A DNA stretch of 6,354 nucleotides from contig JAWOAS010000190.1 of assembly GCA_046498405.1 (NCBI GenBank), positions 1-6,354 on the forward strand. Direction: 5' to 3'. Source of the stretch: T1Sed10-49 sp046498405. GTDB lineage: Bacteria; Actinomycetota; Nitriliruptoria; Euzebyales; Egibacteraceae. The notes under the pieces were generated by a model. That model did not search any database. It saw only the letters and a list, made by a program, of their open reading frames with translations, and was not told where the DNA came from. The translations under genes and the position numbers were made by a program. Positions 1 to 5,192 of the stretch are shown here, piece by piece (position 1 is the stretch's first letter; each line of letters opens with the position of its first letter).

Positions 1-336
1 GTCGACGATGGTCGTCTGCATGGGCGTGCACCTGCTCAACGCCCGCAGCCTGCGCCGCTCGCCCTCGGCGTCCACGTCGGCGCGCTCTACCTGCCGGCGA
101 CGCAGTTCGTCCTGCGCGTCGAGCCGATCGACGCGGCCGCCTGGGGCTCGATCGTCCTGGCCTCGCTGTCGATGATCCTCGTCAACGAGGCCCACAAGCT
201 CCTGCGCACGCCGACCGACGACCGACGCCTGAGCCGGGCACGCCTGCGCCCCGCCCTCGCGCCGCGGCCCCAGCCTCGGCGGGGTCACGTCGGCGCGGGC
301 CTCAGCGCGCGCCGCGCACGGCCACGGCGGCGATGA
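1..336 (+). pseudogene. C-terminal end of a cation-translocating P-type ATPase, frame disrupted
   Basis: Only the last membrane segments of a P2-type cation ATPase lie in the window. Read from base 2, the first 60 bases give TMVVCMGVHLLNARSLRRS, which matches the family's 'H-x-LNxRSxxRS' loop near the C-terminus. From about base 61 the family-like sequence continues in the frame starting at base 1 (LALGVHVGALYLPATQF, then IDAAAWGSIVLASLSMI and VNEAHKLLR), which looks like the last two helices. The two parts are in different frames, and roughly 15-18 residues usually found between them are missing. This suggests an out-of-frame deletion of a few tens of bases near 58-75. If the frame of the first part were kept, translation would stop at 173-175. 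The second frame stops at 334-336, inside the 3' end of the facing exporter gene, after an Arg/Pro/Ala-rich tail. It could be a decayed gene or a sequence/assembly error. The ion is unknown. Confidence 0.6.
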
Positions 337-1171
337 CGAGGCCGATGCCGGCGATCTCCGCGGCGGCGAGCACCTGCCCGAGCACGAGGTAGCCGACGAC
401 CGCCGCGGTGGCCGGCAGCAGGGCGATGAGCAGCGCGAACGTCGAGGGCCCGACACGGCGCAGGACGACCTGGTCGAGGGCGTAGGGCACGGCGTTGGAG
501 AGCACGCCGAGGGACAGCCCCGTGGCGAGCAGCGCGGCGTCGGCCAGCGCCGGCGTCGCGGCGGGCGCGGCGATCGGCGCGATCGCGAGCGCGCCGAGGG
601 CCATGCCGACCGCGAGGGAGTCGACGCCGGCGCCGCGGCGGGCCACCGCCGAGCCGAGCAGGATGTAGAGCGCCCAGAAGCCCGCGGCGAGCAGGCCGAA
701 GCCGACGCCGGCCGGCGAGCCCTCCCACTGCACGTCGGCGAGCAGCGCGATCCCGCCGACGGCGAGGACGAGGGCGGTGACCTGCCGTCGCGAGCGGCTG
801 CCGGCGGCGGCGACGACGATCGGCCCGAGGAACTCGATGGCCACGGCGGTGCCGACCGGCAGGCGCTCGATCGCGAGGTAGAAGCTCAGGTTCATCGCCG
901 CCAGGGCGGTGCCGAAGGCCGCGACGAGCAGGAGGCGCCGGCGGTCCCACTGCCCGCGCCAGGGCCGCCGCCAGGCCAGCAGCACGAGCGCGGCGCCGAC
1001 GGTGCGCAGCCACGCCACCCCCGGGGCGGGCATCACCGCGAACATCCCGACCGCGAGCGCGGCGCCGAGGTACATCGACGTCGCGCCGACGACGAAGAGC
1101 GCGGGGGCGGGCACGCGGTCGGCCAGGCGGCTGGTGAGGCCCGGCGCGCCGGCATCGGGGGTCGTGGCCAT
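302..1171 (-). CDS. EamA/DMT-family transporter, RhtA-like (threonine/homoserine exporter type)
   Basis: The 289-residue inner-membrane protein has about ten hydrophobic helices in two EamA repeats, close to the 295 residues of E. coli RhtA, which exports threonine and homoserine. Similarity to RhtA as I know it runs throughout. Residues 92-122 (MNLSFYLAIERLPVGTAVAI, then EFLGP) match RhtA's MNYLFYLSIQ..PLGIAVALEFTGP. Residues 166-173 (WALYILLG) match WAIYILSG, and 225-231 (SNAVPYA) match STALPYS. Two acidic residues of RhtA's last repeat are replaced: the Glu of 'MEPALA' is Leu252 and the Glu of 'FLGE' is Gln266. The ATG at 1169-1171 was chosen because a -10-like TAGCCT lies just upstream and the family begins its first helix about 20 residues in. 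The reading frame stays open far upstream, but that part is an antisense shadow of the pnt genes. The gene converges on the ATPase remnant and diverges from the zinc-ribbon gene. The substrate is inferred from family only. Confidence 0.88.
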   Translation of the reverse strand: MATTPDAGAPGLTSRLADRVPAPALFVVGATSMYLGAALAVGMFAVMPAPGVAWLRTVGAALVLLAWRRPWRGQWDRRRLLLVAAFGTALAAMNLSFYLAIERLPVGTAVAIEFLGPIVVAAAGSRSRRQVTALVLAVGGIALLADVQWEGSPAGVGFGLLAAGFWALYILLGSAVARRGAGVDSLAVGMALGALAIAPIAAPAATPALADAALLATGLSLGVLSNAVPYALDQVVLRRVGPSTFALLIALLPATAAVVGYLVLGQVLAAAEIAGIGLVIAAVAVRGAR

Positions 1172-1178
1172 CCGCCGC

Positions 1179-1184
1179 AGGCTA
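1179..1184 (-). promoter_or_regulatory. Probable -10 box (TAGCCT) of the exporter gene, leaderless arrangement
   Basis: Read on the minus strand, the sequence is CACTAGCCTGCGGCGG followed by ATG. TAGCCT fits the TAnnnT -10 pattern of high-GC actinomycetes. Only seven bases separate it from the ATG, so transcription would start at or next to the start codon. No GGAGG-like ribosome binding site is present, which agrees with a leaderless mRNA. I cannot identify a clear -35 box. Confidence 0.45.
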
Positions 1185-1321
1185 GTGCCCCGCGCCGCGG
1201 GGGTCGCGGGTCCTCTCGGCGGCGGGTCGCTCGGCCCGGCGGACGGCGCGGCGGCCGCGCAGGGTGCGAGACCGACGCGGTGCGCCGCCGAGGCCGGCGC
1301 AGGTGGCCGGGCGCCGGTGGA

Positions 1322-1327
1322 GGGAGG
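1322..1327 (+). promoter_or_regulatory. Ribosome binding site GGGAGG deciding the start of the zinc-ribbon gene
   Basis: GGGAGG lies six bases before the GTG at 1334 and three bases before a GTG at 1331. The spacing favours 1334. This site argues against an upstream in-frame ATG at 1280, which has no such site and would add an Arg/Gly-rich stretch that looks like intergenic sequence. The rest of the divergent region 1172-1333 shows no convincing plus-strand promoter. Confidence 0.6.
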
Positions 1328-1333
1328 TGCGTG

Positions 1334-1657
1334 GTGAGCGCGAACGGGCGGAGCCCGTCGAGCCGCTCGCGCGCCTCGACGCCGGCGTCGCGCTTCCGGG
1401 CCCTGGAGTTCGAGCGTTGCCCGGACTGCCGCATGGACCCGCTGTCGGGCCGCGGGTTCCGCGCCTGCCACCAGCCCCGCTGCCCGTTCATCCCCCGTGA
1501 GCTCGACCCGGTCTGCCCCGACTGCGGCTACGACGTGGCCAACGACCGCGGCACGCCCGCCTGCGCCGGCCCCGGCGTCTGCGCCTTCGCGGCCGGGGAG
1601 GGGCGGCGTCGCGTCGCCCTGCTGCGCGCCTGGCGCGAGCGCCACGAGATCGACTGA
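1334..1657 (+). CDS. Small protein with two duplicated four-cysteine zinc-ribbon modules, function unknown
   Basis: I do not recognise this 107-residue protein. It opens with a Ser/Arg-rich basic stretch (residues 6-22) and then carries two similar four-cysteine modules. Module 1 uses Cys29, Cys32, Cys45 and Cys50; module 2 uses Cys61, Cys64, Cys77 and Cys83. Both read CPDC, then an Asp three residues on, then RG, Ala-Cys, Pro, and a final Cys-x-Phe. The second cysteine is followed by exactly 12 residues before the third in both. This points to an internal duplication and to two structural zinc ions. The C-terminus (residues 90-107) is a charged, probably helical tail rich in Arg and Glu. It has no membrane segment or signal peptide, so it should be cytoplasmic. 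Such ribbons often bind nucleic acid or protein partners, but nothing here tells which. The GTG start is preceded by GGGAGG. A hairpin separates it from pntAA, so it may be its own transcription unit. Confidence 0.8.
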   Translation: MSANGRSPSSRSRASTPASRFRALEFERCPDCRMDPLSGRGFRACHQPRCPFIPRELDPVCPDCGYDVANDRGTPACAGPGVCAFAAGEGRRRVALLRAWRERHEID

Positions 1658-1672
1658 GCGCACCGGGGGCTC

Positions 1673-1690
1673 GCCTGCCGGCGGGCAGGC
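1673..1690 (+). terminator. Compact hairpin between the zinc-ribbon gene and pntAA
   Basis: GCCTGCC, a four-base loop GGCG and GGCAGGC form a perfect 7-bp GC-rich stem starting 15 bases after the zinc-ribbon stop codon. No T-run follows, but many high-GC actinomycete terminators lack one. It ends four bases before the pntAA -10 box, so it also covers the -35 area and could instead be a protein-binding site. Confidence 0.4.
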
Positions 1691-1693
1691 CGC

Positions 1694-1699
1694 TACCGT
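1694..1699 (+). promoter_or_regulatory. Probable -10 box (TACCGT) of the pnt operon
   Basis: CGCTACCGTTGCG contains TACCGT, which fits TAnnnT. Transcription would begin near 1706 and leave a leader of roughly 35 bases before pntAA. The context resembles the CTAGCCT boxes before the exporter and phosphatase genes. No recognisable -35 hexamer is seen; the hairpin occupies that position. Confidence 0.4.
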
Positions 1700-1716
1700 T
1701 GCGCCTCGCACGAGCG

Positions 1717-1730
1717 GCAGTGGCCACTGC
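1717..1730 (+). promoter_or_regulatory. Perfect 14-base palindrome in the pntAA leader, candidate operator
   Basis: GCAGTGGCCACTGC is a perfect inverted repeat with no spacer. It ends at the base before the Shine-Dalgarno and lies about 11 bases after the predicted transcription start. A repressor dimer bound here would block transcription. It does not resemble the Rex redox-repressor operator consensus known to me (TTGTGAAnnnnTTCACAA). It could be chance. Confidence 0.4.
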
Positions 1731-1740
1731 GGAGGTGATC
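1731..1740 (+). promoter_or_regulatory. Near-perfect extended Shine-Dalgarno of pntAA
   Basis: GGAGGTGATC matches the 3' end of bacterial 16S rRNA (anti-SD GATCACCTCC) over all ten bases. Its GGAGG core lies six bases before the ATG at 1742. It fixes that ATG as the start and predicts strong translation. Confidence 0.75.
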
Positions 1741-1741
1741 G

Positions 1742-2878
1742 ATGGCGGTCTTGATGGTGGTGCGCGAGACGGCGCCCGGCGAGCGCCGTGTCGCGGCGAC
1801 GCCGGAGTCGGTGGGGCGCCTGGCCGCGCTCGGCCTCGACGTCACCGTCGAGACCGGCGCCGGCGCGCACGCCCACCACGACGACGATGCCTACCGCGAG
1901 GCCGGCGCGACGATCGCCGACGCCGACGCCGTCGCCGAGGCCGACCTCGTCGCGCGCGTCGCGCCGCCGAGCCTCGAGGAGGTCGGTCGGCTCGCCGAGG
2001 GCACGGTGCTGCTGAGCTTCCTCGCCCCGCACCGCAACCTCGACATCGTCGCCGAGCTCGCGCGGCGTCGCGTGACGACCCTGGCGATGGAGCTCGTCCC
2101 GCGCATCAGCCGCGCGCAGTCGATCGACGCGCTGTCGAGCCAGGCGAACATCGCCGGCTACCGCGCGGTGATCGTCGCCGCCTACGCCCTCGACAAGTAC
2201 TTCCCGCTCTTCATGACCGCGGCGGGCACGATCCGCCCGGCCACCGTCGTCGTGCTCGGCGCCGGCGTCGCGGGCCTGCAGGCGGTGGCCACCGCCAAGC
2301 GTCTCGGCGCGCTCGTCTACGTCTCCGACATCCGCGAGGCCGCGCGCGAGGAGGTCGCCTCCCTCGGCGGGGAGTTCATCGACGTCCCCGACGCCGAGGA
2401 CGCCACCGGGGAGGGCGGCTACGCCAAGGAGGTCGGCGAGGACTTCCTCGACCGCCAGCGTCGCGCGCTCTCCGAGCGGCTCGCCAAGGCCAACGCCGTC
2501 ATCACGACCGCGCAGATCCCCGGACGCCCCGCGCCCGAGCTCGTCACCGCCGAGATGGTCGAGGTGATGCCGCCGGGCTCGGTCGTCATCGACCTCGCCG
2601 CCGCCGACGGTGGCAACTGCGCGCTCACCGACCCCGCCGGCGAGGTCGAGCACGGCGGGGTGCGCATCATCCCCGGGCAGGACTTCCCCGCGCACATGCC
2701 CGGCGAGGCCAGCGCGGTCTACGGCCGCAACATCGCCAACCTCGCGGGGCTGCTCGTCACCGACGGCGCGGTGGCCGTCGACCGCGACGACGAGGTCGTC
2801 GCCGGGGCGCTGCTCACCCATGACGGCGAGGTCACCCACGACCGCACCGCAGAGACCCTCGCAGGAGGTGACCGCTGA
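1742..2878 (+). CDS. pntAA: NAD(P) transhydrogenase alpha-1 subunit, NAD(H)-binding domain I
   Basis: This 378-residue soluble subunit binds NAD(H) and passes hydride to NADP+ held by the beta subunit; Rhodospirillum rubrum PntAA is of similar length. Residues 118-140 carry the signature 'LVPRISRAQSIDALSSQAN', with Arg121, Gln126 and Asp129 at the positions that contact the nicotinamide in the R. rubrum protein. A Rossmann motif GAGVAG follows at 173-178, with Asp196 at the end of the second strand for the adenine ribose. The mobile loop that closes over the nucleotide is seen at 225-229 (GGYAK, Tyr227). Residues 311-337 (PGQDFPAHMPGEAS and RNIANLAGLL) match the family's C-terminal part. No membrane helix is present, as expected when domain I is a separate polypeptide. 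The stop overlaps the pntAB start (TGATG), so the two are translationally coupled. All key residues look intact. Confidence 0.96.
   Translation: MAVLMVVRETAPGERRVAATPESVGRLAALGLDVTVETGAGAHAHHDDDAYREAGATIADADAVAEADLVARVAPPSLEEVGRLAEGTVLLSFLAPHRNLDIVAELARRRVTTLAMELVPRISRAQSIDALSSQANIAGYRAVIVAAYALDKYFPLFMTAAGTIRPATVVVLGAGVAGLQAVATAKRLGALVYVSDIREAAREEVASLGGEFIDVPDAEDATGEGGYAKEVGEDFLDRQRRALSERLAKANAVITTAQIPGRPAPELVTAEMVEVMPPGSVVIDLAAADGGNCALTDPAGEVEHGGVRIIPGQDFPAHMPGEASAVYGRNIANLAGLLVTDGAVAVDRDDEVVAGALLTHDGEVTHDRTAETLAGGDR
2863..2871 (+). promoter_or_regulatory. Shine-Dalgarno of pntAB inside the end of pntAA
   Basis: AGGAGGTGA lies within the last codons of pntAA, with its core nine bases before the pntAB ATG at 2878. 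Having its own strong site, pntAB can load ribosomes independently as well as by coupling through the TGATG overlap. Confidence 0.7.
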
Positions 2879-3159
2879 TGGGGACGCTGCTCGTGAGCGT
2901 CTACGTCTTCGTGCTCGCCGCGTTCCTCGGCTTCGAGCTCATCAACAAGGTGCCGCCGACGCTGCACACGCCGCTGATGTCGGGCGCGAACGCGATGTCG
3001 GGCATCACGATCATCGGCGCGCTGAGCCTCGTGACCGTCGCTGACCCCGACGCGAGCGTGCTGCTCGGCACTGCGGCGCTCGTCCTCGCGACGGTCAACG
3101 TCGTCGGTGGCTTCCTCGTCACCGACCGCATGCTCTCGACGTTCTCGAGGCGGAACTGA
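2878..3159 (+). CDS. pntAB: NAD(P) transhydrogenase alpha-2 subunit, membrane domain (three helices)
   Basis: This 93-residue inner-membrane protein supplies helices 2-4 of the proton channel domain. Predicted helices are at about residues 3-20, 35-53 and 59-81. The family signature 'GFELINKVPPTLHTPLMSGAN' spans 18-38, and 'NVVGGFLVTDRML' spans 74-86. In Thermus thermophilus the proton-channel histidine (His42) lies in the second of these helices; the aligned residue here is Ser41, in 'NAMSGI'. The only histidine is His30 in the conserved LHTPLMS loop. The gene overlaps both neighbours by one base (TGATG at each end), so all three subunits should be made in step. Short length is normal for the three-gene form of the enzyme. 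Confidence 0.94.
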   Translation: MGTLLVSVYVFVLAAFLGFELINKVPPTLHTPLMSGANAMSGITIIGALSLVTVADPDASVLLGTAALVLATVNVVGGFLVTDRMLSTFSRRN

Positions 3160-4565
3160 TGGGCGCCGACGTCCTCGCCCTCCTCGCGCTCGGCTCCGTC
3201 GCGCTCTTCGTCGTCGGGCTCAAGCGCCTCAGCCGCATCCGCACCGCCCGCAGCGGCAACGCGCTCATGGCCGCGGGCATGCTCCTCGCCGTCGTGCTCA
3301 CCCTCCTCGAGCAGGGCCTCGTCGACTACCGCTGGATCGCCGGCGGTCTCGCGGTCGGCGCCGCCGGGGGCGTGGCGATCGTGGTGCGCGCCAAGGCCAC
3401 GGCGATGCCCGAGATCGTCGCCCGCTTCAACGGCTTCGGTGGTGCGGCCTCCGCGCTCGTCGCGCTCTCGCTGTTCTGGCTCAACGTCGTCGAGCGCACC
3501 GGTGCGGGCACCGCTGCCGACGAGCTCGGCGCGACCTCGGCGGCCACGCTCGTGCTCTCGGTGCTCATCGGCGCGACGACGTTCAGCGGCAGCATCATCG
3601 CCGAGCTCAAGCTCCGGGGGGCCATCAAGGGCCAGCCGACGGTCCCGGTGCGCGGGGCGGTCATGGGCCTGCTCGTCCTCGGCGGGCTCGCCCTCGGCGG
3701 CGTCGCGGTCCTCGGCGTCGACGACGCCACCCTCGCCGCGTGGCTCGTCGTCGGGGTGCTCGTGCTGAGCCTGCTCGCCGGGCTCGTGCTCGTCGCCCCC
3801 ATCGGCGGCGCGGACATGCCGGTCGTCATCAGCCTGCTCAACTCGCTGTCGGGGCTGGCGGCCGCGGCCACCGGCTTCGCGCTCGCCAACAACCTCCTCA
3901 TCATCGCCGGGACGATCGTCGGCGCCGCCGGGCTCATCCTCACCCAGATCATGTGCGCGGCGATGAACCGCTCGCTGCTCAACGTCATGGTCGGCGGCTA
4001 CGGCACCGACGCGCCGAGCGGCGACGCCGCCGAGTACGAGGGCGTCGTCTCGGCCGACGCCGAGGAAGCCGCGATGGTCCTCGAGGACGCGCAGTCGGTC
4101 ATCATCGTGCCCGGCTACGGCCTGGCCGCCGCCCGCGCGCAGAACGCCGCCTACGACGTCGCCAAGGCCCTCGAGGCCCGCGGGGCGACGGTGCGCTTCG
4201 CGATCCACCCGGTCGCCGGGCGCATGCCCGGGCACATGAACGTCGTCCTCGCCGAGGCGGAGGTGCCCTACGACCTCCTCTACGAGATGGACGAGATCAA
4301 CCAGGACTTCAGCCAGACCGACGCGGTCATCGTCGTCGGCGCCAACGACGTCGTGAACCCCGCGGCGAACACCGAGCCCGGCAGCCCCATCGCCGGCATG
4401 CCGATCCTCGAGGTCGGCAAGGCGCGCCGCGTCTTCGTCATCAAGCGCAGCCTCGCCCCGGGCTACGCCGGCATCAAGAACGCGCTCTTCGAGGCCGACC
4501 AGACCGTCATGCTCTTCGGCGACGCCAAGGCCGTGCTCGACGGCCTCGCCTCCGAGCTGTCGTGA
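3159..4565 (+). CDS. pntB: NAD(P) transhydrogenase beta subunit, membrane and NADP(H)-binding domain III
   Basis: The 468-residue beta subunit (E. coli 462) completes the proton channel and binds NADP(H). About nine helices run from residues 3-266: near 3-21, 33-50, 58-76, 84-108, 128-148, 165-187, 192-213, 220-243 and 245-266. Conserved channel residues are kept: Ser145 (E. coli Ser139), Asp219 in 'GGADMPVVISLLNS' (Asp213) and Asn228 (Asn222). E. coli His91 is replaced by Asn91 in 'MPEIVARFNGFGG', and no histidine occurs in the membrane part at all. Glu149 in 'GSIIAELKLRG' replaces an aromatic residue. Domain III follows from about 300: PGYGLAAARAQ (318-328), HPVAGRMPGHMN (350-361), GANDVVNPAA (394-403, Asp397 matching E. 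coli Asp392), KRS (429-431) for the NADP phosphate, and GYAG (435-438). The ATG overlaps the pntAB stop, with a weak GAGGCGG site before it. Confidence 0.96.
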   Translation: MGADVLALLALGSVALFVVGLKRLSRIRTARSGNALMAAGMLLAVVLTLLEQGLVDYRWIAGGLAVGAAGGVAIVVRAKATAMPEIVARFNGFGGAASALVALSLFWLNVVERTGAGTAADELGATSAATLVLSVLIGATTFSGSIIAELKLRGAIKGQPTVPVRGAVMGLLVLGGLALGGVAVLGVDDATLAAWLVVGVLVLSLLAGLVLVAPIGGADMPVVISLLNSLSGLAAAATGFALANNLLIIAGTIVGAAGLILTQIMCAAMNRSLLNVMVGGYGTDAPSGDAAEYEGVVSADAEEAAMVLEDAQSVIIVPGYGLAAARAQNAAYDVAKALEARGATVRFAIHPVAGRMPGHMNVVLAEAEVPYDLLYEMDEINQDFSQTDAVIVVGANDVVNPAANTEPGSPIAGMPILEVGKARRVFVIKRSLAPGYAGIKNALFEADQTVMLFGDAKAVLDGLASELS

Positions 4566-4586
4566 GGGCGCGCTAGCCTTCGCCCT
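4565..4586 (+). promoter_or_regulatory. Inverted repeat framing a probable -10 box (TAGCCT, 4574-4579) before the phosphatase gene
   Basis: AGGGCG (4565-4570) and CGCCCT (4581-4586) are perfect 6-base arms around CGCTAGCCTT. The loop holds TAGCCT, a TAnnnT -10 candidate in the same CTAGCCT context as the exporter promoter. Transcription would start near 4586, leaving a leader of about 32 bases. The first arm begins on the last base of the pntB stop codon. It may act as a weak terminator for pnt, a promoter with an operator, or both. Confidence 0.4.
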
Positions 4587-4605
4587 GCTGCCGCCGGCCC
4601 GTCGC

Positions 4606-4610
4606 GAGGT
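4606..4610 (+). promoter_or_regulatory. Ribosome binding site GAGGT of the phosphatase gene
   Basis: GAGGT sits seven bases before the GTG at 4618. It supports that GTG as the start, which puts the catalytic RHAK motif at residues 7-10, as in SixA-type proteins that begin directly with the first beta strand. Confidence 0.55.
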
Positions 4611-4617
4611 CGCCAAG

Positions 4618-5181
4618 GTGCTCATCGAGGTCCTCCGCCACGCCAAGGCCCACTCGCGCAAGCGCTGGAACGGCGGGTCGGACCGCGAGCGGCCCCTCGA
4701 CGACACCGGGCAGGCGCAGGCGCGCCGGCTCGTCGACGAGCTGCGCGCCGGCGGGCCGATCGCGGCGATCCGCACAAGCCCCCTCGTGCGCTGCACCGAG
4801 ACCGTCGCGCCGCTGGCCGCGGCGCTCGGGCAGACGCCGATCCTCGACGAGCGCCTCGCCGAGCTGCGGACCCTTCCGGTGCACGACCGTGGCAGCGCCT
4901 GGGTGGCCTCGGCCTGGCTCGGGGGCCGCGCCCTCGCCGTCGTCGACGAGCTCGCGACCGTGCCCGTCGACGGGCGCGTCGTGCTCTGCAGCCACGGCGA
5001 CGTCATCCCCGCCCTGCTCGCCACGCTCGTCGGCCGCGACGGCCTCGCGCTCAACGACGTGCGCGTGCGCAAGGGCGGGCGGGTCACCCTCGAGGTCACC
5101 GACGGACGCGTGCGCCGCGCGGTCGCCGTGCCCCCGCCGCGTCCCGCCCCCGTCTCGCCCGCCGCCGGGGGGTCTGCTTGA
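4618..5181 (+). CDS. SixA-like histidine phosphatase (RHxK motif)
   Basis: A 187-residue cytoplasmic protein of the histidine phosphatase superfamily. The phosphate-accepting motif is Arg7-His8-Ala9-Lys10. Arg58 in 'TSPLVRCTET' (53-62) and His126 in 'CSHGD' complete the phosphate pocket. Glu82 in 'ERLAELR' is the likely acid. SixA removes phosphate from histidine phosphotransfer domains and is about 160 residues long. The first 65 residues here (RHAKAHSRKRWNGG, then RPLDDTGQAQARRLVDEL) also strongly resemble the C-terminal phosphatase domain of mycobacterial MutT1, which is fused to a Nudix domain. A nucleotide-related substrate is therefore a real alternative, and this would be that domain without its Nudix partner. 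The C-terminal 17 residues are a Pro/Ala-rich tail that looks disordered. The gene starts 52 bases after pntB with its own possible promoter, and the next gene begins at its stop, so it probably shares a transcript with the reductase. Confidence 0.88.
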   Translation: MLIEVLRHAKAHSRKRWNGGSDRERPLDDTGQAQARRLVDELRAGGPIAAIRTSPLVRCTETVAPLAAALGQTPILDERLAELRTLPVHDRGSAWVASAWLGGRALAVVDELATVPVDGRVVLCSHGDVIPALLATLVGRDGLALNDVRVRKGGRVTLEVTDGRVRRAVAVPPPRPAPVSPAAGGSA

Positions 5182-5192
5182 CTGCCCGGGCC

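Noticed and set aside
285..1013. Minus-strand frame of about 242 codons inside the exporter gene
   Set aside because: Arg/Ala-rich shifted-frame shadow with no membrane helices or motifs; the exporter frame has strong family similarity.
1280..1333. Upstream ATG start for the zinc-ribbon protein
   Set aside because: No ribosome binding site, and the added residues are an Arg/Gly-rich run typical of translated intergenic GC-rich DNA. GTG at 1334 has GGGAGG at good spacing.
1717..1730. Palindrome as a Rex redox-sensor operator
   Set aside because: Redox control of pnt would make sense, but the sequence lacks the TTGTGAA/TTCACAA half-sites.
1699..2823. Long plus-strand alternative frame over pntAA
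   Set aside because: Arg-rich shadow; the true pntAA frame has the Shine-Dalgarno and all signature motifs.
1172..2839. Minus-strand open frame extending the exporter by over 500 residues upstream
   Set aside because: The extension is antisense to pntAA and the zinc-ribbon gene and has no family-like sequence. The exporter proper starts at 1171 with RhtA-length similarity.
3878..3900. Asn245 in 'ALANNLLI' as loss of the key membrane aspartate
   Set aside because: Counting along E. coli PntB shows the important Asp213 is the one in 'GGADMP', which is kept here as Asp219. The Asn replaces a different aspartate.
3107..4576. Long plus-strand alternative frame over pntB
   Set aside because: Arg/His-rich shadow without hydrophobic helices; pntB is unmistakable in the other frame.
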